This document shows, piece by piece, positions 36,212 to 45,538 of a stretch of 64,000 nucleotides of DNA (within the stretch, counting starts at the first letter, position 1; the number at the start of each line of letters is the position of its first letter). The notes under the pieces were generated by a model, which was not told the DNA's origin, made no database searches, and saw nothing but the letters and a program-made list of their open reading frames with translations. The stretch comes from Sva-07 sp963698435 (lineage in GTDB: Bacteria; Actinomycetota; Acidimicrobiia; Acidimicrobiales; Ilumatobacteraceae): NCBI GenBank assembly GCA_963698435.1, contig CAVOQV010000011.1, forward strand, positions 1 to 64,000. Reading direction: 5' to 3'. Position numbers and translations under genes: made by a program.

Positions 36212-37629
36212 CCAACCCGTTCCCGACCGACGTCGTCGACCTCGACCCGCCCGACGGCGCCCGCGCGACGTTCCCCCACATGCCGATCGGCGAGGCCGTC
36301 GACATGGGCCACGACGCCGACGGCACACCGCTGATCGACCCGCGGATCTTCGACAGCAGCGAGTTCCGCCGTAACCCGTACCCCTACTACCGGATCCTGC
36401 GCGACCACTACCCGGTCTTCCACGATCACCTGCACAACTGCTACTACGTCACCCGCTACCACGACATCGCCGAGGCCTACTTCGACGAGGTCGGCTTCAA
36501 CACGATCCCCAAGGGTTCGTCGTCGGGCGTCCTCGGCAACACGCAGCTCGAGTTGAGCGGCATCGAACACCGCCGCCGCCGCAACATCTACGGACGCCAC
36601 CTCGTCGGCGCCGCCCTCACCAAACGTCTCCCGGCGCTGCGCGAGCTGGCGACCGATCTGATCGAGCAGTGGTGGGAACCCGACAATCCGAAGGGCGTCG
36701 AGTTCTCCGACGGCACCGCCCTGATCGAACTCGGCCGCTGCTTCGCCAACGAGTTCCCGATCAGCGTCGTCGCCCAGGTCCTCGGCATCCCCCAGGACGC
36801 CCGCCAGCAGTTCACCTGGTGGTACGACGCCATGATGTCCGGGCTCGGCGGCAGCGACACCCACCACGACGGCCTGGTCGCCCGCGCCGACCTCGAGGAG
36901 TACGTCGGGTCGCTCGTCGACGCGCGGCGCGTCGCCCCGACCCACCTGTACGACGACGCCGGCAACCAGATCTGCATGGACATCATCTCCGAGCTGTGCC
37001 ACGCCGAGATCGACGGCGACATCATGTCCACCGAGGAGATCACCTCGTTCGTCGCGCTCGTCGTGGGCGGAGGCGGCGAGACCACACGCGGCGCCATCAT
37101 GAACCTCTGGTATCTGCTGCTCCAGCATCCCGAGCAGTACGCCGCCGTCCTCGACGACCCCGACCTGTGGCAGGTCGCGTTCCACGAGATGCTCCGCCAC
37201 TCGACCTCGATCGGCGGACAGCCGCGACACAACACGTTCGACGTCGAGCTGCACGGCGTGAGGATTCCGGCCGGATCGCTCGTCCACATGGTCGACGTGT
37301 CGGCCAACCACGACGACGCCGTCTTCGCCGAGCCGGAGCGATTCGACATCTTCCGCCGCGATCTCTACAGCGACAAGATCCTGCGGTCCGGCCACGACAA
37401 GGACGGCCGCACCAGCCACATGGCGTTCGGCGTCGGGCCGCACCTGTGTCCTGGCGCGTGGATCTCCGAGCAGGAGACCGTGATCGGGGCGCAGGTGCTC
37501 AGCGAGGTGTTCCGCAACGTCCGTATCGAGGTCGACCGGATGCCGAAGGACGTCGACGGCGTGGGCCTCGCGCCGATCGGCCTCGGTTCGATCCGTGAGC
37601 TGTGGCTGCGTTTCGACGTCGATCGATGA
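36208..37629 (+). CDS. Cytochrome P450, second of three
   Basis: A 473-residue P450 read without interruption. It has an N-terminal extension of about 50 residues before DSSEFRRNPYPYYRILRDHY. The C-helix region is SGIEHRRRRNIYGRHLV; the I-helix VVGGGGETTRGAIMNLWYLL; ExxR in FHEMLRHSTS; FAEPERFDIFRRD the PERF-type motif; and FGVGPHLCPGAWISEQE the heme loop with its Cys. It overlaps both neighbours by four bases, so the three P450 genes are co-translated. Substrate is unknown; three linked P450s suggest stepwise oxidation of one hydrophobic compound such as a steroid or terpenoid. Confidence 0.93.
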   Translation: MTNPFPTDVVDLDPPDGARATFPHMPIGEAVDMGHDADGTPLIDPRIFDSSEFRRNPYPYYRILRDHYPVFHDHLHNCYYVTRYHDIAEAYFDEVGFNTIPKGSSSGVLGNTQLELSGIEHRRRRNIYGRHLVGAALTKRLPALRELATDLIEQWWEPDNPKGVEFSDGTALIELGRCFANEFPISVVAQVLGIPQDARQQFTWWYDAMMSGLGGSDTHHDGLVARADLEEYVGSLVDARRVAPTHLYDDAGNQICMDIISELCHAEIDGDIMSTEEITSFVALVVGGGGETTRGAIMNLWYLLLQHPEQYAAVLDDPDLWQVAFHEMLRHSTSIGGQPRHNTFDVELHGVRIPAGSLVHMVDVSANHDDAVFAEPERFDIFRRDLYSDKILRSGHDKDGRTSHMAFGVGPHLCPGAWISEQETVIGAQVLSEVFRNVRIEVDRMPKDVDGVGLAPIGLGSIRELWLRFDVDR

Positions 37630-39033
37630 CCGACCGCCGCGATCCCGACGACGACCCGCTCCCGGCAGCCGGGTACCGCACCTACGAGGTGTACCAGCGC
37701 GAACGGGTGGCGGAGTCGTCGAACCTGCTTGCGCCTCGTGAGCTGATCGGCGACGAGATGCTGACCGCGCCGGACCGTCTGTTGACGATTCTGCGCGAGC
37801 ATCATCCGTGCTACCGCGACTGGGTCGGCAACCGGTTCTGGATCACCCGCTACGACGACGTCACGTCGGTGTTCACCGACGACGCGAACTACGAGACGCG
37901 ATCCAAACGCTGGTTCGCCGGCCGAGCGAACTTCGGGCGGGACCTGCGGAGCGAGGTGCCGGTGCAGTGGGCGCGGGCGAACCGGATCGATGCGCACGTC
38001 GAGACGATCGTCGAGCGGATGCTCGCCGATCTGGGCGGCCCGGCGGGTGGCGCCGGTGTCGGTGCCCCTGCTGGTGCCGGGGTCCCCGCCGACCGCGACC
38101 GGGTCGCCCGACCTGGCCACCGGCTTCGCGGCGCGGCTCCCGCTGGAGCTGTGGGGTGTCGTGCTCGATCTGCCACCCGGCGACCTCCCCGAATTCGCTG
38201 CCCGGTACTGGCGGTTGCAGCGCGGCTGCCGGGTGGGAACCGAGGGCACGGCGAGATGGCCTGGCCGCCGCGGACGAACTGGCGCGGTACTTCGAGCCGC
38301 TCGTCGCCCAGCGGCGGGCCGACCCCGGTGACGATCTGATCAGCGCCGCGGTCGGGCTCGACGTCGACGGCGGTCCGGTCGAGGCGGACGACATCGTCGC
38401 CACCCTCTGGGAGGCCGATCACGAGACGTTGCACGGCGGCCTGGCGAACATGTGGTTCCAGCTGCTCGGACACCCCGAGCAGCTCGAAGCGGTTCGTGCC
38501 GATCGTCGACTCGTGAAGTTCGCCTGGCTCGAGACGTTGCGGCACAGCCCGCCCGTGCACAGCGCCGCTCGATTCGCGCGCCACGAGGTCGAGCGGTTCG
38601 GGCGCTTGCTCCCCGATGGAGCGCTGCTGTACTGCTCGGCGGCAGCGGCGAATCGAGATCCTCGCGCGTTCTCCGAGCCCGATGCGTTCCTGGTCGAGCG
38701 GGCCGACCTCTGTCAACGTGAGCCGCGCGGCCAGTACCGCGCCGACGGCCTCCCGTCGGGCATCGCCTTCGGCCTGGGGCGTCCGTCGGTGCACCCGGCC
38801 GTGCCCAAGGACCGACCCCGCTCGGACTACGCGCTCGTGCGCGACGTCGCGGTGCGGGCCTCGCAGATGCTCCTCGACGCCAACCCCGGGATCGGGTTGG
38901 CGCCGGCGTGCCGAGCCAGCAGCTGCGATCACTGCGCCTCGGCGAGATGTTCACCTGCTGGCACCTCCCCGTCACCTGGACCGGGTCTCAGAGGTCGTCG
39001 GGTGGCGGCAGCACACAGTCGCCACCGGCATAG
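37626..39033 (+). CDS. P450-like protein lacking the heme-ligand cysteine (frameshifted)
   Basis: This third P450-type protein starts MTDRRDPDDDPLPAAGYRTY, with HHPCYRDWVGNRFWITRYDD as the usual N-terminal motif. The frame changes near 38060, 38240 and again near 38910. The I-helix is EADHETLHGGLANMWFQLL and ExxR is LETLRHSPP. The heme-loop region reads FGLGRPSVHPAVPKDRPRS: the FGxGxxxxxP frame is kept but the Cys that would bind heme iron is absent, and no nearby frame supplies one. The C-terminus is LRSLRLGEMFTCWHLPVTW. It may be a divergent subgroup without normal thiolate chemistry. Its end runs 46 bp into the convergent SDR gene. Confidence 0.78.
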
Positions 39034-39758
39034 AGCCCGATGCTGTTGCCGGTACGGCCGTCGGGTCCCTCGGCGAGGAGGTCGATCAGCACCTGGGCGA
39101 CCTGCGCCGGCTGCATCCACGTCGCCACGAAGTCGGGATCCGGATCCGACCCGAGCCAGCCCCGCAGCATGTCGGTGTCGGTGGCGCCCATGCAGATGTT
39201 GTTGACGCGGATGTGATGCCTGGCGAGCGCGATCGCCCAGTCGAACGTGAGCCCGTTGAGCGCCCACTTCGATGCGTTGTAGAGGTCCATCGCACCGTGG
39301 CCGTGATGCGGATGACAGTCGGGGCACGGCTTGACGTGGTCGGTGGAGATGTTGACGATGTCGCCGCCCCCTCCGTCGATCATGATCGGCGCGACCGCTC
39401 GACCGAACAGGAACGCCCCTTTGGTGTTCGACCCGAACACCCGGTCGAAGTCGGCGGCGGCGCGTCCCCAGTCGTCGCGGGGGCCCGACGGCATGACCTC
39501 GCCGGCGTTGTTGACCAGCACGTCGATCCTCCCGGATTCGTTGACGGTCGCGTCGACCACGGCCCGGACATGGTCGGGGTCGGCGACGTCGCCCAGATGT
39601 CCGGTCGCGCCGATCTCTCTGGCCACGTCGAGGATCGCCGCGTCGCGGTCGGTGACGACCACCGAGCACCCTCGAGCGATCAGTGCATCGGCGAACGCCC
39701 GGCCCAGCCCTCGAGCCGCGCCGGTGACGATCGCAACTTTTCCTGCCAGGTGATCCAT
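38988..39758 (-). CDS. Short-chain dehydrogenase/reductase
   Basis: A 256-residue classical SDR. The NAD(P)-binding loop is VTGAARGLGRA, NNAG is in VLVNNAGEVMPSG, the catalytic Ser strand is GGDIVNISTDHVKP, and the Tyr-Lys pair is in DLYNASKWALNGL. GATDTDM follows as the substrate loop. It would oxidise or reduce a hydroxyl/keto group, plausibly on an intermediate made by the neighbouring P450s. The stretch CPDCHPHHGHG after the Ser strand is an unusual His/Cys-rich insertion that could bind a metal. ATG 39758. Its upstream region carries three tandem palindromic elements. Confidence 0.93.
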   Translation of the reverse strand: MDHLAGKVAIVTGAARGLGRAFADALIARGCSVVVTDRDAAILDVAREIGATGHLGDVADPDHVRAVVDATVNESGRIDVLVNNAGEVMPSGPRDDWGRAAADFDRVFGSNTKGAFLFGRAVAPIMIDGGGGDIVNISTDHVKPCPDCHPHHGHGAMDLYNASKWALNGLTFDWAIALARHHIRVNNICMGATDTDMLRGWLGSDPDPDFVATWMQPAQVAQVLIDLLAEGPDGRTGNSIGLYAGGDCVLPPPDDL

Positions 39759-39851
39759 CGAGCCCTCCGTGTCCAACGCTCCCCGTGGCGCCATCGGGAT
39801 CTTGCCAGACCCCGACCGCCCTCGCCCCACCGCACCCTCCACCCCCCACCT

Positions 39852-40060
39852 CCCACCACGTTTGCGCGGAGATTTGGGTGACCCGTCGCACCGAAATCCG
39901 TACGCAAACGTGGTGGGGCGGGAGGGTTGATGTTGCGCGGAGATTTGGGTGACCCGTCGCACCGGAATCCGTACGCAAACGTGGTGGGGCGGGAGGGTTG
40001 ATGTTTGCGCGCAGATTTGGGTGACCCGTCGCACCGAAATCCGTACGCAAACGTGGTGGG
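39852..40060. repeat. Three tandem copies of the 52-bp palindromic element
   Basis: Copies run at about 39859-39910, 39932-39981 and 40002-40053, with a period of 71-72 bp that includes a linker CGTGGTGGGGCGGGAGGG. The first copy has extended perfect arms CCCACCACGTTTGCG and CGCAAACGTGGTGGG (39852-39917). The second has lost a T in its left arm. The inner hairpin is ATTTGGGTG, loop ACCCGTCG, CACCGAAAT. They occupy the divergent gap between the SDR and the second Gfo/Idh/MocA gene (39759-40200), which has no other gene. Confidence 0.92.
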
Positions 40061-40200
40061 GCGGGTGTGGTGGGGTGCTGCTGAGCGCCGACCCGACCGC
40101 CCGCGCACGCTCCGACCGACCGCCAGCGGACGCTTCGACCCGACCGTTCCCGATCCGCCTGGCGGGCAGGCCCCACCGGGCCGGCGGTAGCGTCGCGGCG

Positions 40201-41304
40201 GTGGACGAGCTGCGAGTCGGTGTGGTCGGGATGGGGATCGGCCAGAGCCATCTGCGGTCGTGGATGGAGGTCGACGGCGCCTCGGCCGCTGTGTTCGCCG
40301 AACTCGATGATGCCAAGCGCGCGAACGGCGAGGCCGACTCGGGCATCTCCGGGGTCGCCTCGCTCGACGATCTCCTCGCCGCCGTGAACGATCCGGCGTC
40401 ACCGCACCACGTCGACGTGATCGATCTGTGCACGCCACCGTCGTTGCACGAGGAGCAGATCGTGCAGTGCCTCGACGCGGGTGTGCACGTGATCTGCGAG
40501 AAGCCGCTCGTCGACTCGGTCGCCGCGTGCGACCGCCTGGCCGATGCCGTCGACCGGGCTGCGGCCACCTCCGGCGCCCGGCTCATGCCGATCTTCCAGT
40601 ACCGATTCGGCGACGGCGCCGCTCGAGCCCGGGCGCTGATCGACGCCGGTATCACCGGCCGGCTCTTCACCGCGTCGGCGTCGACGTGGTGGCGTCGCGG
40701 CAAGGGCTACTACGCCCAGGCGCCGTGGCGCGGCACGTGGGGCGGCGAGCGCGGTGGATGCGTGCTGAGCCACGCGATCCACAACCACGACCTGCTCACG
40801 TCGATGGCCGGACCGCTCGTCGAACTGCGGGCGATGACCGCCACCCGCGTCAACGACGTCGAGACCGAGGACTGCGCGGTCGCGATCGGCCGTACCGCCG
40901 ACGGAGGCCTCGTGACGATGAACGTGACGCTCGGCGCTGCGTCGGAGTCGTCGCAACTCGTCTGGCACTTCGACAACGTGACGATCACGTCGTCGTCCGA
41001 GGCGTACGACCCCGCCGCTGCTCCGTGGAACTTCGAGTTCCGGCGATCGGCGTTCGCCGAGGAGGCCGAGCAGGTCTGGGCCGACCTGCGACCGTCCGGC
41101 TCGCAGTACACCGGCCAGTTCCAGGGCTTCGTCGATGCGCTCGTCGACGGCGGAGAGTTCCCGGTGACGCTGGCCGACGCCACCGCTTCGCTCGAACTCG
41201 TGACCGCCTGGTACCACTCCGCGCGCACCGGCTCGGTCGAGACGTTGCCGCTCGCCGCCGATCACCCCGCACGCGACTCGTGGCTCCCGGAGGAATCGGC
41301 GTGA
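40201..41304 (+). CDS. Gfo/Idh/MocA-family oxidoreductase
   Basis: A 367-residue NAD(P)-dependent oxidoreductase. The N-terminal Rossmann reads DELRVGVVGMGIGQSHLRSW, the middle VDVIDLCTPPSLHEEQIVQC, and CEKPLVDS is the classic E-K-P motif with its catalytic Lys. GGERGGCVLSHAIHNHDLLT holds the conserved His of the second domain. Its substrate is likely a sugar, inositol or similar compound. GTG 40201 was chosen because the sequence before it belongs to the palindromic repeats. The next gene, a cupin protein, follows after one more palindromic element, in the same direction. Confidence 0.9.
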   Translation: MDELRVGVVGMGIGQSHLRSWMEVDGASAAVFAELDDAKRANGEADSGISGVASLDDLLAAVNDPASPHHVDVIDLCTPPSLHEEQIVQCLDAGVHVICEKPLVDSVAACDRLADAVDRAAATSGARLMPIFQYRFGDGAARARALIDAGITGRLFTASASTWWRRGKGYYAQAPWRGTWGGERGGCVLSHAIHNHDLLTSMAGPLVELRAMTATRVNDVETEDCAVAIGRTADGGLVTMNVTLGAASESSQLVWHFDNVTITSSSEAYDPAAAPWNFEFRRSAFAEEAEQVWADLRPSGSQYTGQFQGFVDALVDGGEFPVTLADATASLELVTAWYHSARTGSVETLPLAADHPARDSWLPEESA

Positions 41305-41321
41305 CCTCCCCGCAACCATTC

Positions 41322-41374
41322 CGTTTGCGTGCAGATTCGGGTGACCCGGTCCACCCGAATCTCGCGCGCAAACA
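41322..41374. repeat. 52-bp family palindromic element (copy 4)
   Basis: Left end CGTTTGCGTGCAGATTCGGG, loop region TGACCCGGTCCA, right end CGCAAACA. The inner arms ATTCGGGTG and CACCCGAAT are perfect. It lies in the tandem gap between an oxidoreductase and a cupin gene. Confidence 0.9.
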
Positions 41375-41402
41375 TGGTGGACGAGGTGCTGGGGGTGGCC
41401 GC

Positions 41403-42152
41403 GTGACGCCGGGGGAGCAGTTCGGCGTGCCGCTGCCGGGCGGGACGTCGGTGAGCCACGTGCGCGTGTACGACACGGTCGGACCCGACGGGCTCGCGGG
41501 GGGTTCGCCACACCTGCACACGGTGTGCACCGAGGCCTACCTGGTGATCGCCGGCGAGGGTGCCGTCCAGACGCTGTCGGGGGAGGGCTACGTCGAGACC
41601 CCGCTGATCGCCGGCACGATTGCCTGGTTCTCGCCCGGCACGGTCCATCGGCTGGTCAACCTCGACGGCCGGCTGGAACTGTACGTGCTGATGTCGAATG
41701 CCGGGCTCCCCGAAGCCGGCGACATGATCCTCGCATTCGAGCCGTCGCTGTTGGCCGACGCACGCACGTACCGCGAGATCGCCGATCTTCCCGTCGACGG
41801 CCGAACCACCGATCACGCACCGGACGCGGCGATGCGTCGCCGCGACGCGGCGGTCGACGGCTTCGGTCATTGGCGATCGCAGGTCGAGGCGCACGGCCCG
41901 TCGGGGCTCGGTGCGTTGTACGACCGCGCCGTCGAACTGCTCGGCGACCGGCCGGCGGACTGGCTCGACCTCCTCGCCGGCGATCCGGCCACCGACCTCG
42001 AGCGGTCGCGAGCCCAGGTGGAGGAGCTCTGGTCGGCCGATCGCGGTCGGGCGGCTGAACGCCTCGCCGAATCCGCCATCCGGTCGCGCTCGCTGCTTCC
42101 TGCGACGCGCAAGATGGGGTGTTGCGGCACGCTCGGAACCGTCATTCACTGA
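41403..42152 (+). CDS. Cupin-domain protein
   Basis: A 249-residue protein. The N-terminal half is a cupin: VSHVRVYDTVGPDGLAGGSP, HLHTVCTEAYLVIAGEG (metal-binding His and Glu) and TIAWFSPGTVHRLVNLDGRL (second His). The C-terminal half is helical (RSQVEAHGPSGLGALYDRAV, VELLGDRPADWLDLLAG) and ends LPATRKMGCCGTLGTVIH with a Cys pair. It may be a sugar isomerase or small-molecule dioxygenase partner to the preceding oxidoreductase. GTG 41403 is preferred; a GTG at 41301 would overlap the previous stop but would translate the palindromic repeat as protein. Confidence 0.8.
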   Translation: MTPGEQFGVPLPGGTSVSHVRVYDTVGPDGLAGGSPHLHTVCTEAYLVIAGEGAVQTLSGEGYVETPLIAGTIAWFSPGTVHRLVNLDGRLELYVLMSNAGLPEAGDMILAFEPSLLADARTYREIADLPVDGRTTDHAPDAAMRRRDAAVDGFGHWRSQVEAHGPSGLGALYDRAVELLGDRPADWLDLLAGDPATDLERSRAQVEELWSADRGRAAERLAESAIRSRSLLPATRKMGCCGTLGTVIH

Positions 42153-42270
42153 ACGAACGTCACGCATCGTGGATGCTCGACCTCGACATCGACACGCTGC
42201 GGACCCGACCGTGGCCGGGCGCGAGCAGTGACTGCCCCGATCCTCGCCCGCGCCGGTATCGCAGGACCCA

Positions 42271-42322
42271 CGTTTGCGTGACGTTTTCGGTGACCCGGTC
42301 CACCCGAAATGCAACGCAAACG
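42271..42322. repeat. 52-bp family palindromic element (copy 5)
   Basis: Ends CGTTTGCGTGACGTTTTCGG and CGCAAACG, with loop TGACCCGGTCCACC and inner arms TTTTCGGGTG-like/CACCCGAAAT. It lies between the convergent cupin and AIM24-family genes. Confidence 0.9.
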
Positions 42323-42351
42323 AGTTGGAGCAGCGCGGGCTGGCGCCGGCG

Positions 42352-43030
42352 TCAGGAGCGTTGCGTCGGCAGCTTCGGGGCGAGCCAGGCAATGAAGTTC
42401 TCGGGGCTGCGGGTCTGGATGTACACCCGGCCCGGTCCCGTGAGACGCACCACCAGGCCCTCGCCGCCGAGCATCGTCGACTTCCAGTTGCCCACCTTCT
42501 CCACCGTCGTACGTGACGCCCTCGTCCCAGCCGACCATGTGGCCGGTGTCGACCACGTAGGTCTGACCAGGGGCGAGATCGACCGGCACGATTGCGCCGT
42601 AGCTCGACACCAGGAGGTCGCCGGTCCCGGAACACTTCAGCATGAACAGTCCTTCTTTGCTGAAGAACGTCTTGGCGCCGCCCCACTTCGAGTCGATGTC
42701 GATGCCCATCGATGACGCCAGGTAGGAGCCGGACTGCAGGAACACCGTTCGGCTGTCGAGCCGCCAGTGGATGATGTCGCCGGGAAGGGCCGGGGCGAAG
42801 ATGATCTCCGCGTCCGGCCCGGTGGCGGAGAAGGTGTTCATGAAGAACGACTCGCCGCCGAGCACCGACCGCTTCAACCCCTTCATGAAGCCGCCCTGGG
42901 TGCTCGTCGCGATGTCGACCGACGGCGTCATCGCCATCATCGCTCCCGCTTCGCCCTTCGCTGATTCGCCCAGGTCGAGTGTGACCCGAGCCATCGCGTA
43001 CGCGGGGCTGTAGTCGATGTCGATCTTCAT
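42352..43030 (-). CDS. AIM24/TIGR00266-family protein (one frameshift)
   Basis: A protein of about 225 residues with the AIM24-like beta-barrel fold. It has PAYAMARVTLDLGESAKGEA, GGFMKGLKRSVLGGESFFMN, FFSKEGLFMLKCSGTGDLLV and the signature GEGLVVRLTGPGRVYIQTRS near the end. The frame changes near 42500 between GWDEGVT and KVGNWKSTMLGGEG. The family is widespread in bacteria and related to the mitochondrial AIM24 protein; its molecular role is unknown, though a membrane-associated scaffold function has been suggested. ATG 43030 has a GGAGG site just upstream. The gene ends with LAPKLPTQRS at 42352. Confidence 0.85.
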
Positions 43031-43224
43031 GCTCTGTTCCTCCGTCGGTCGATCACCCCAATCGTAGGACGCGTCGACCTGTGCCCAGCCGCCTGGTGGA
43101 GGGCGAGATCGACCGGTACCTCGGCATGCCCGGACACGGCACGGTGCCCCTGCCGACTCCCGAGCGCATCGTGCTGCGCCGATGACGCCCCCGGGCGGGG
43201 CGCGCACGACCTACGGTGGATCGG

Positions 43225-44142
43225 ATGCAGCGGTCGCTCGGTTCGTCCCGTCTCACCTCGATCCGAGAGCAGGACCTCACCGGCATCGACTTCCTCCTGC
43301 CGGGAGCAACCTCGGACGCGATCGCCGCCATCGACTGGCTTCGGCCTCACTTCGTCGATGCCGACGGCGTGCTGCTCGGGCTGGTGCAGGCGTTCGTGCT
43401 CGAACACGACGGCCACCTGATCGTCATCGACACCTGCGTCGGCAACGGCAAGGACCTCCCGATCGTCGCGGACTGGACCGGGCTCCAGACCGACTTCCTC
43501 GAACGATTCCGATCCGCCGGATTCGAGCCCGCCGACGTCGACGTCGTGCTCTGCACGCATCTGCACCTCGATCACGTCGGCTGGAACACGTACCACGACG
43601 GCGAGCGCTGGCAGCCCACGTTCCCGAACGCCCGGTACCTCTTCAACCGCGCCGAGTACGAGTTCTGGCAGGGGGAGGCGAACGACACCTACGTCCCGAG
43701 CGACGGGGAACCGGAGCAGCTGGTCGCGGTTCGCCGGATGTTCGCCGAGACCCAGGTGAAGGTGCAGCGCGACTCCGTGCAGCCGATCGTCGACGCCGGT
43801 CTCGCCGACGTTGTCGAGGCGCCGTGCGAGCTGTTCCCGGGGCTTCGCCTGATCCCGACCCCGGGTCACACGCCCGGCCACGTCAGCGTCGAGATCACGT
43901 CCGACGGATCACGCGCGCTGGTGACGGGCGACAGCTTCCACCACCCCTGTCAGATCGCGCGGCCGGACTGGGCGGCGATTCCCGACTCGGATCAGACCCA
44001 GAGCACCGCGACTCGCCGGGGCGTGCTGGCCGAGGTCGCCGACACCGACGTGCTCGTCATCGGCACGCACTTCGCGGAGCCGGTGTGTGGTCACGTGGTC
44101 GCCGACGGCGATTCCTACCGTCTCGTCACCGACGTCTCCTGA
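43225..44142 (+). CDS. Metallo-beta-lactamase-fold hydrolase
   Basis: A 305-residue MBL-fold enzyme. The zinc motif CTHLHLDHVGWN supplies HxHxDH; PGHTPGHVSVEI supplies a third His; LVTGDSFHHPCQI supplies the bridging Asp; and IGTHFAEPVCGHVV the last His. The family includes lactonases and other ester hydrolases; substrate is not evident here. The long segment RYLFNRAEYEFWQGEAND is typical of quorum-lactonase-like and polyketide-related subgroups. ATG 43225 was chosen over the GTG at 43216. It has no signal peptide. Confidence 0.92.
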   Translation: MQRSLGSSRLTSIREQDLTGIDFLLPGATSDAIAAIDWLRPHFVDADGVLLGLVQAFVLEHDGHLIVIDTCVGNGKDLPIVADWTGLQTDFLERFRSAGFEPADVDVVLCTHLHLDHVGWNTYHDGERWQPTFPNARYLFNRAEYEFWQGEANDTYVPSDGEPEQLVAVRRMFAETQVKVQRDSVQPIVDAGLADVVEAPCELFPGLRLIPTPGHTPGHVSVEITSDGSRALVTGDSFHHPCQIARPDWAAIPDSDQTQSTATRRGVLAEVADTDVLVIGTHFAEPVCGHVVADGDSYRLVTDVS

Positions 44143-44207
44143 CCGTCCCCGATCACGCCAGACCACCCCCGATCGTGCGTCCGCCCTGACGGTGTGCCCG
44201 TCCCGAT

Positions 44208-44259
44208 CGTTTGCGCACGGATTCCGGTGGTGCGTCCCACCCGAAATGCAGCGCAAACG
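44208..44259. repeat. 52-bp family palindromic element (copy 6)
   Basis: Ends CGTTTGCGCACGGATTCCGG and CGCAAACG, with the inner region GGTGGTGCGTCCCACC. The loop differs from the ACCCG(G)TC type seen elsewhere. It lies between the convergent MBL-fold and acyl-CoA dehydrogenase genes. Confidence 0.9.
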
Positions 44260-44288
44260 GAGTGGGGGCAGGGAGGGAACCAGGAAGA

Positions 44289-45538
44289 TCAGCTTCGGGG
44301 GACGGAACGCCAGGGGGCGCCCTTGAACGGATCCGGTTCGCGGGGGAGCCCGAGCACTCGCTCGCCGACGATGTTGCGTTGGATCTCCGACGTGCCGCCT
44401 TCGATGCTGTTCGCGCGGGTCCGCAGGAACTGGGTGATCCACTCCTCCGCGTCGTCGTCGCCGGGAGCCCACGCGGTCGCCTCGGCGGCACGCAGGTCGA
44501 GCGCGAGTTCCTGCAACCGCTGGTTCGTCGAGGCCTTGGCGATCTTGCTGATCGAACCTTCGGGACCCGCCGGTCGACCCGCGGCCACCGATGCCCGGGC
44601 CCGCTGGGAGGTCATCTGGAGCAGCCGGTCGGCGGTGTGGGCAGCGGCCAGACGGTCGCGCATGGTGGCGTCGACTTCGCCGAGCCCGGCCATCGCGACC
44701 ACCTCGGCCGAGCGGTTTGCCACCGAGGATCTCGTCGCTCGCCTTGCGCTTCTTGCGCACACCGGACAGCGCGTGGCGCTCGGCGCCGAGCGTGGTCATC
44801 GCCGCGGCCCAGCCCTCGCCGACCGGGCTGATCCGGTTGCAGGTCGGGGACCCTCACGTCGGTGAGGAAGACCTCGTTGAACTCCAACTGTCCCGCGATG
44901 TTGACGAGCGGCCGCACCTCGACCCCGGCGGCGCGCATGTCGAGGCCGAAGTAGGTGATGCCGGCGTGTTTCGGTGCGTCGGGGTCGCTGCGGGCGATCA
45001 GCATCGCCATCTCCGACTCGTGCCCGAACGTGGTCCACACCTTCTGGCCGTTCACGATCCACTCGTCGCCGTCTCGGACCGCTGTCGTCGCCAGCGAGGC
45101 CATGTCGGATCCGGCGCCGGGCTCGGAGAACAGCTGGCACCACCGCTCCTCGCCGGTCAGCAGCGGCGGGAGCAGACGCCGCTTGGTCTCCTCGGTCGAC
45201 CACTGCCGGATCGTCGGCGCAGCGAGTGGGAGCCCCGACCCGCGAGGTACATGCGGGACCTCCCACGCAGCGAGCAGTCCGAGCGCGGCCCGAGCGTCGT
45301 CGTCCGGCGAGCCCGCGCCCGCCGTGCTCGACGGCGAAGTGTGGTGCCACCCAACCGGCAGCGCCGAGCCTCGCCACGATCGCGGGATTGTCGATCGATC
45401 TGCGCAGCGCGGCCAGCGTGTCGTCGTCGCCGGCGCGCACCGCGTCCGCCCACCCGGTCGGCAGGACCGCGAGCAGCAGCGATTCCAGCTCCTCGCGGCC
45501 CGGGAACCCGCCGATCGGCGGCGGTCGGACTCGGTCAT
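44289..45538 (-). CDS. Acyl-CoA dehydrogenase (several frameshifts)
   Basis: An FAD enzyme that makes an alpha,beta double bond in an acyl-CoA. Readable pieces are GGFPGREELESLLLAVLPTG (near the start), IDNPAIVARLGAAGWVAPHF, RWCQLFSEPGAGSDMASLAT (the FAD- and substrate-binding motif), DEWIVNGQKVWTTFGHESEM, MTTLGAERHALSGVRKKRKA, and at the end ANSIEGGTSEIQRNIVGERV. The frame changes near 45510, 45310, 44830 and 44725. The EGGTSEIQRNIV signature is intact. Its ATG overlaps the stop of the enoyl-CoA hydratase gene, so the order on the transcript is aldo-keto reductase, hydratase, dehydrogenase: a beta-oxidation operon. Confidence 0.85.

Noticed and set aside
39852..40060. CRISPR-like array of three repeats
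   Set aside because: The 52-bp elements are self-complementary, the linkers between them are nearly identical rather than variable spacers, and single copies occur elsewhere between genes.
43080..43187. Possible tail of a DUF885 or similar gene (RLVEGEIDRYLGMPG, then a stop)
   Set aside because: Only about 35 codons are readable with no upstream continuation; too short to assign and may be chance.
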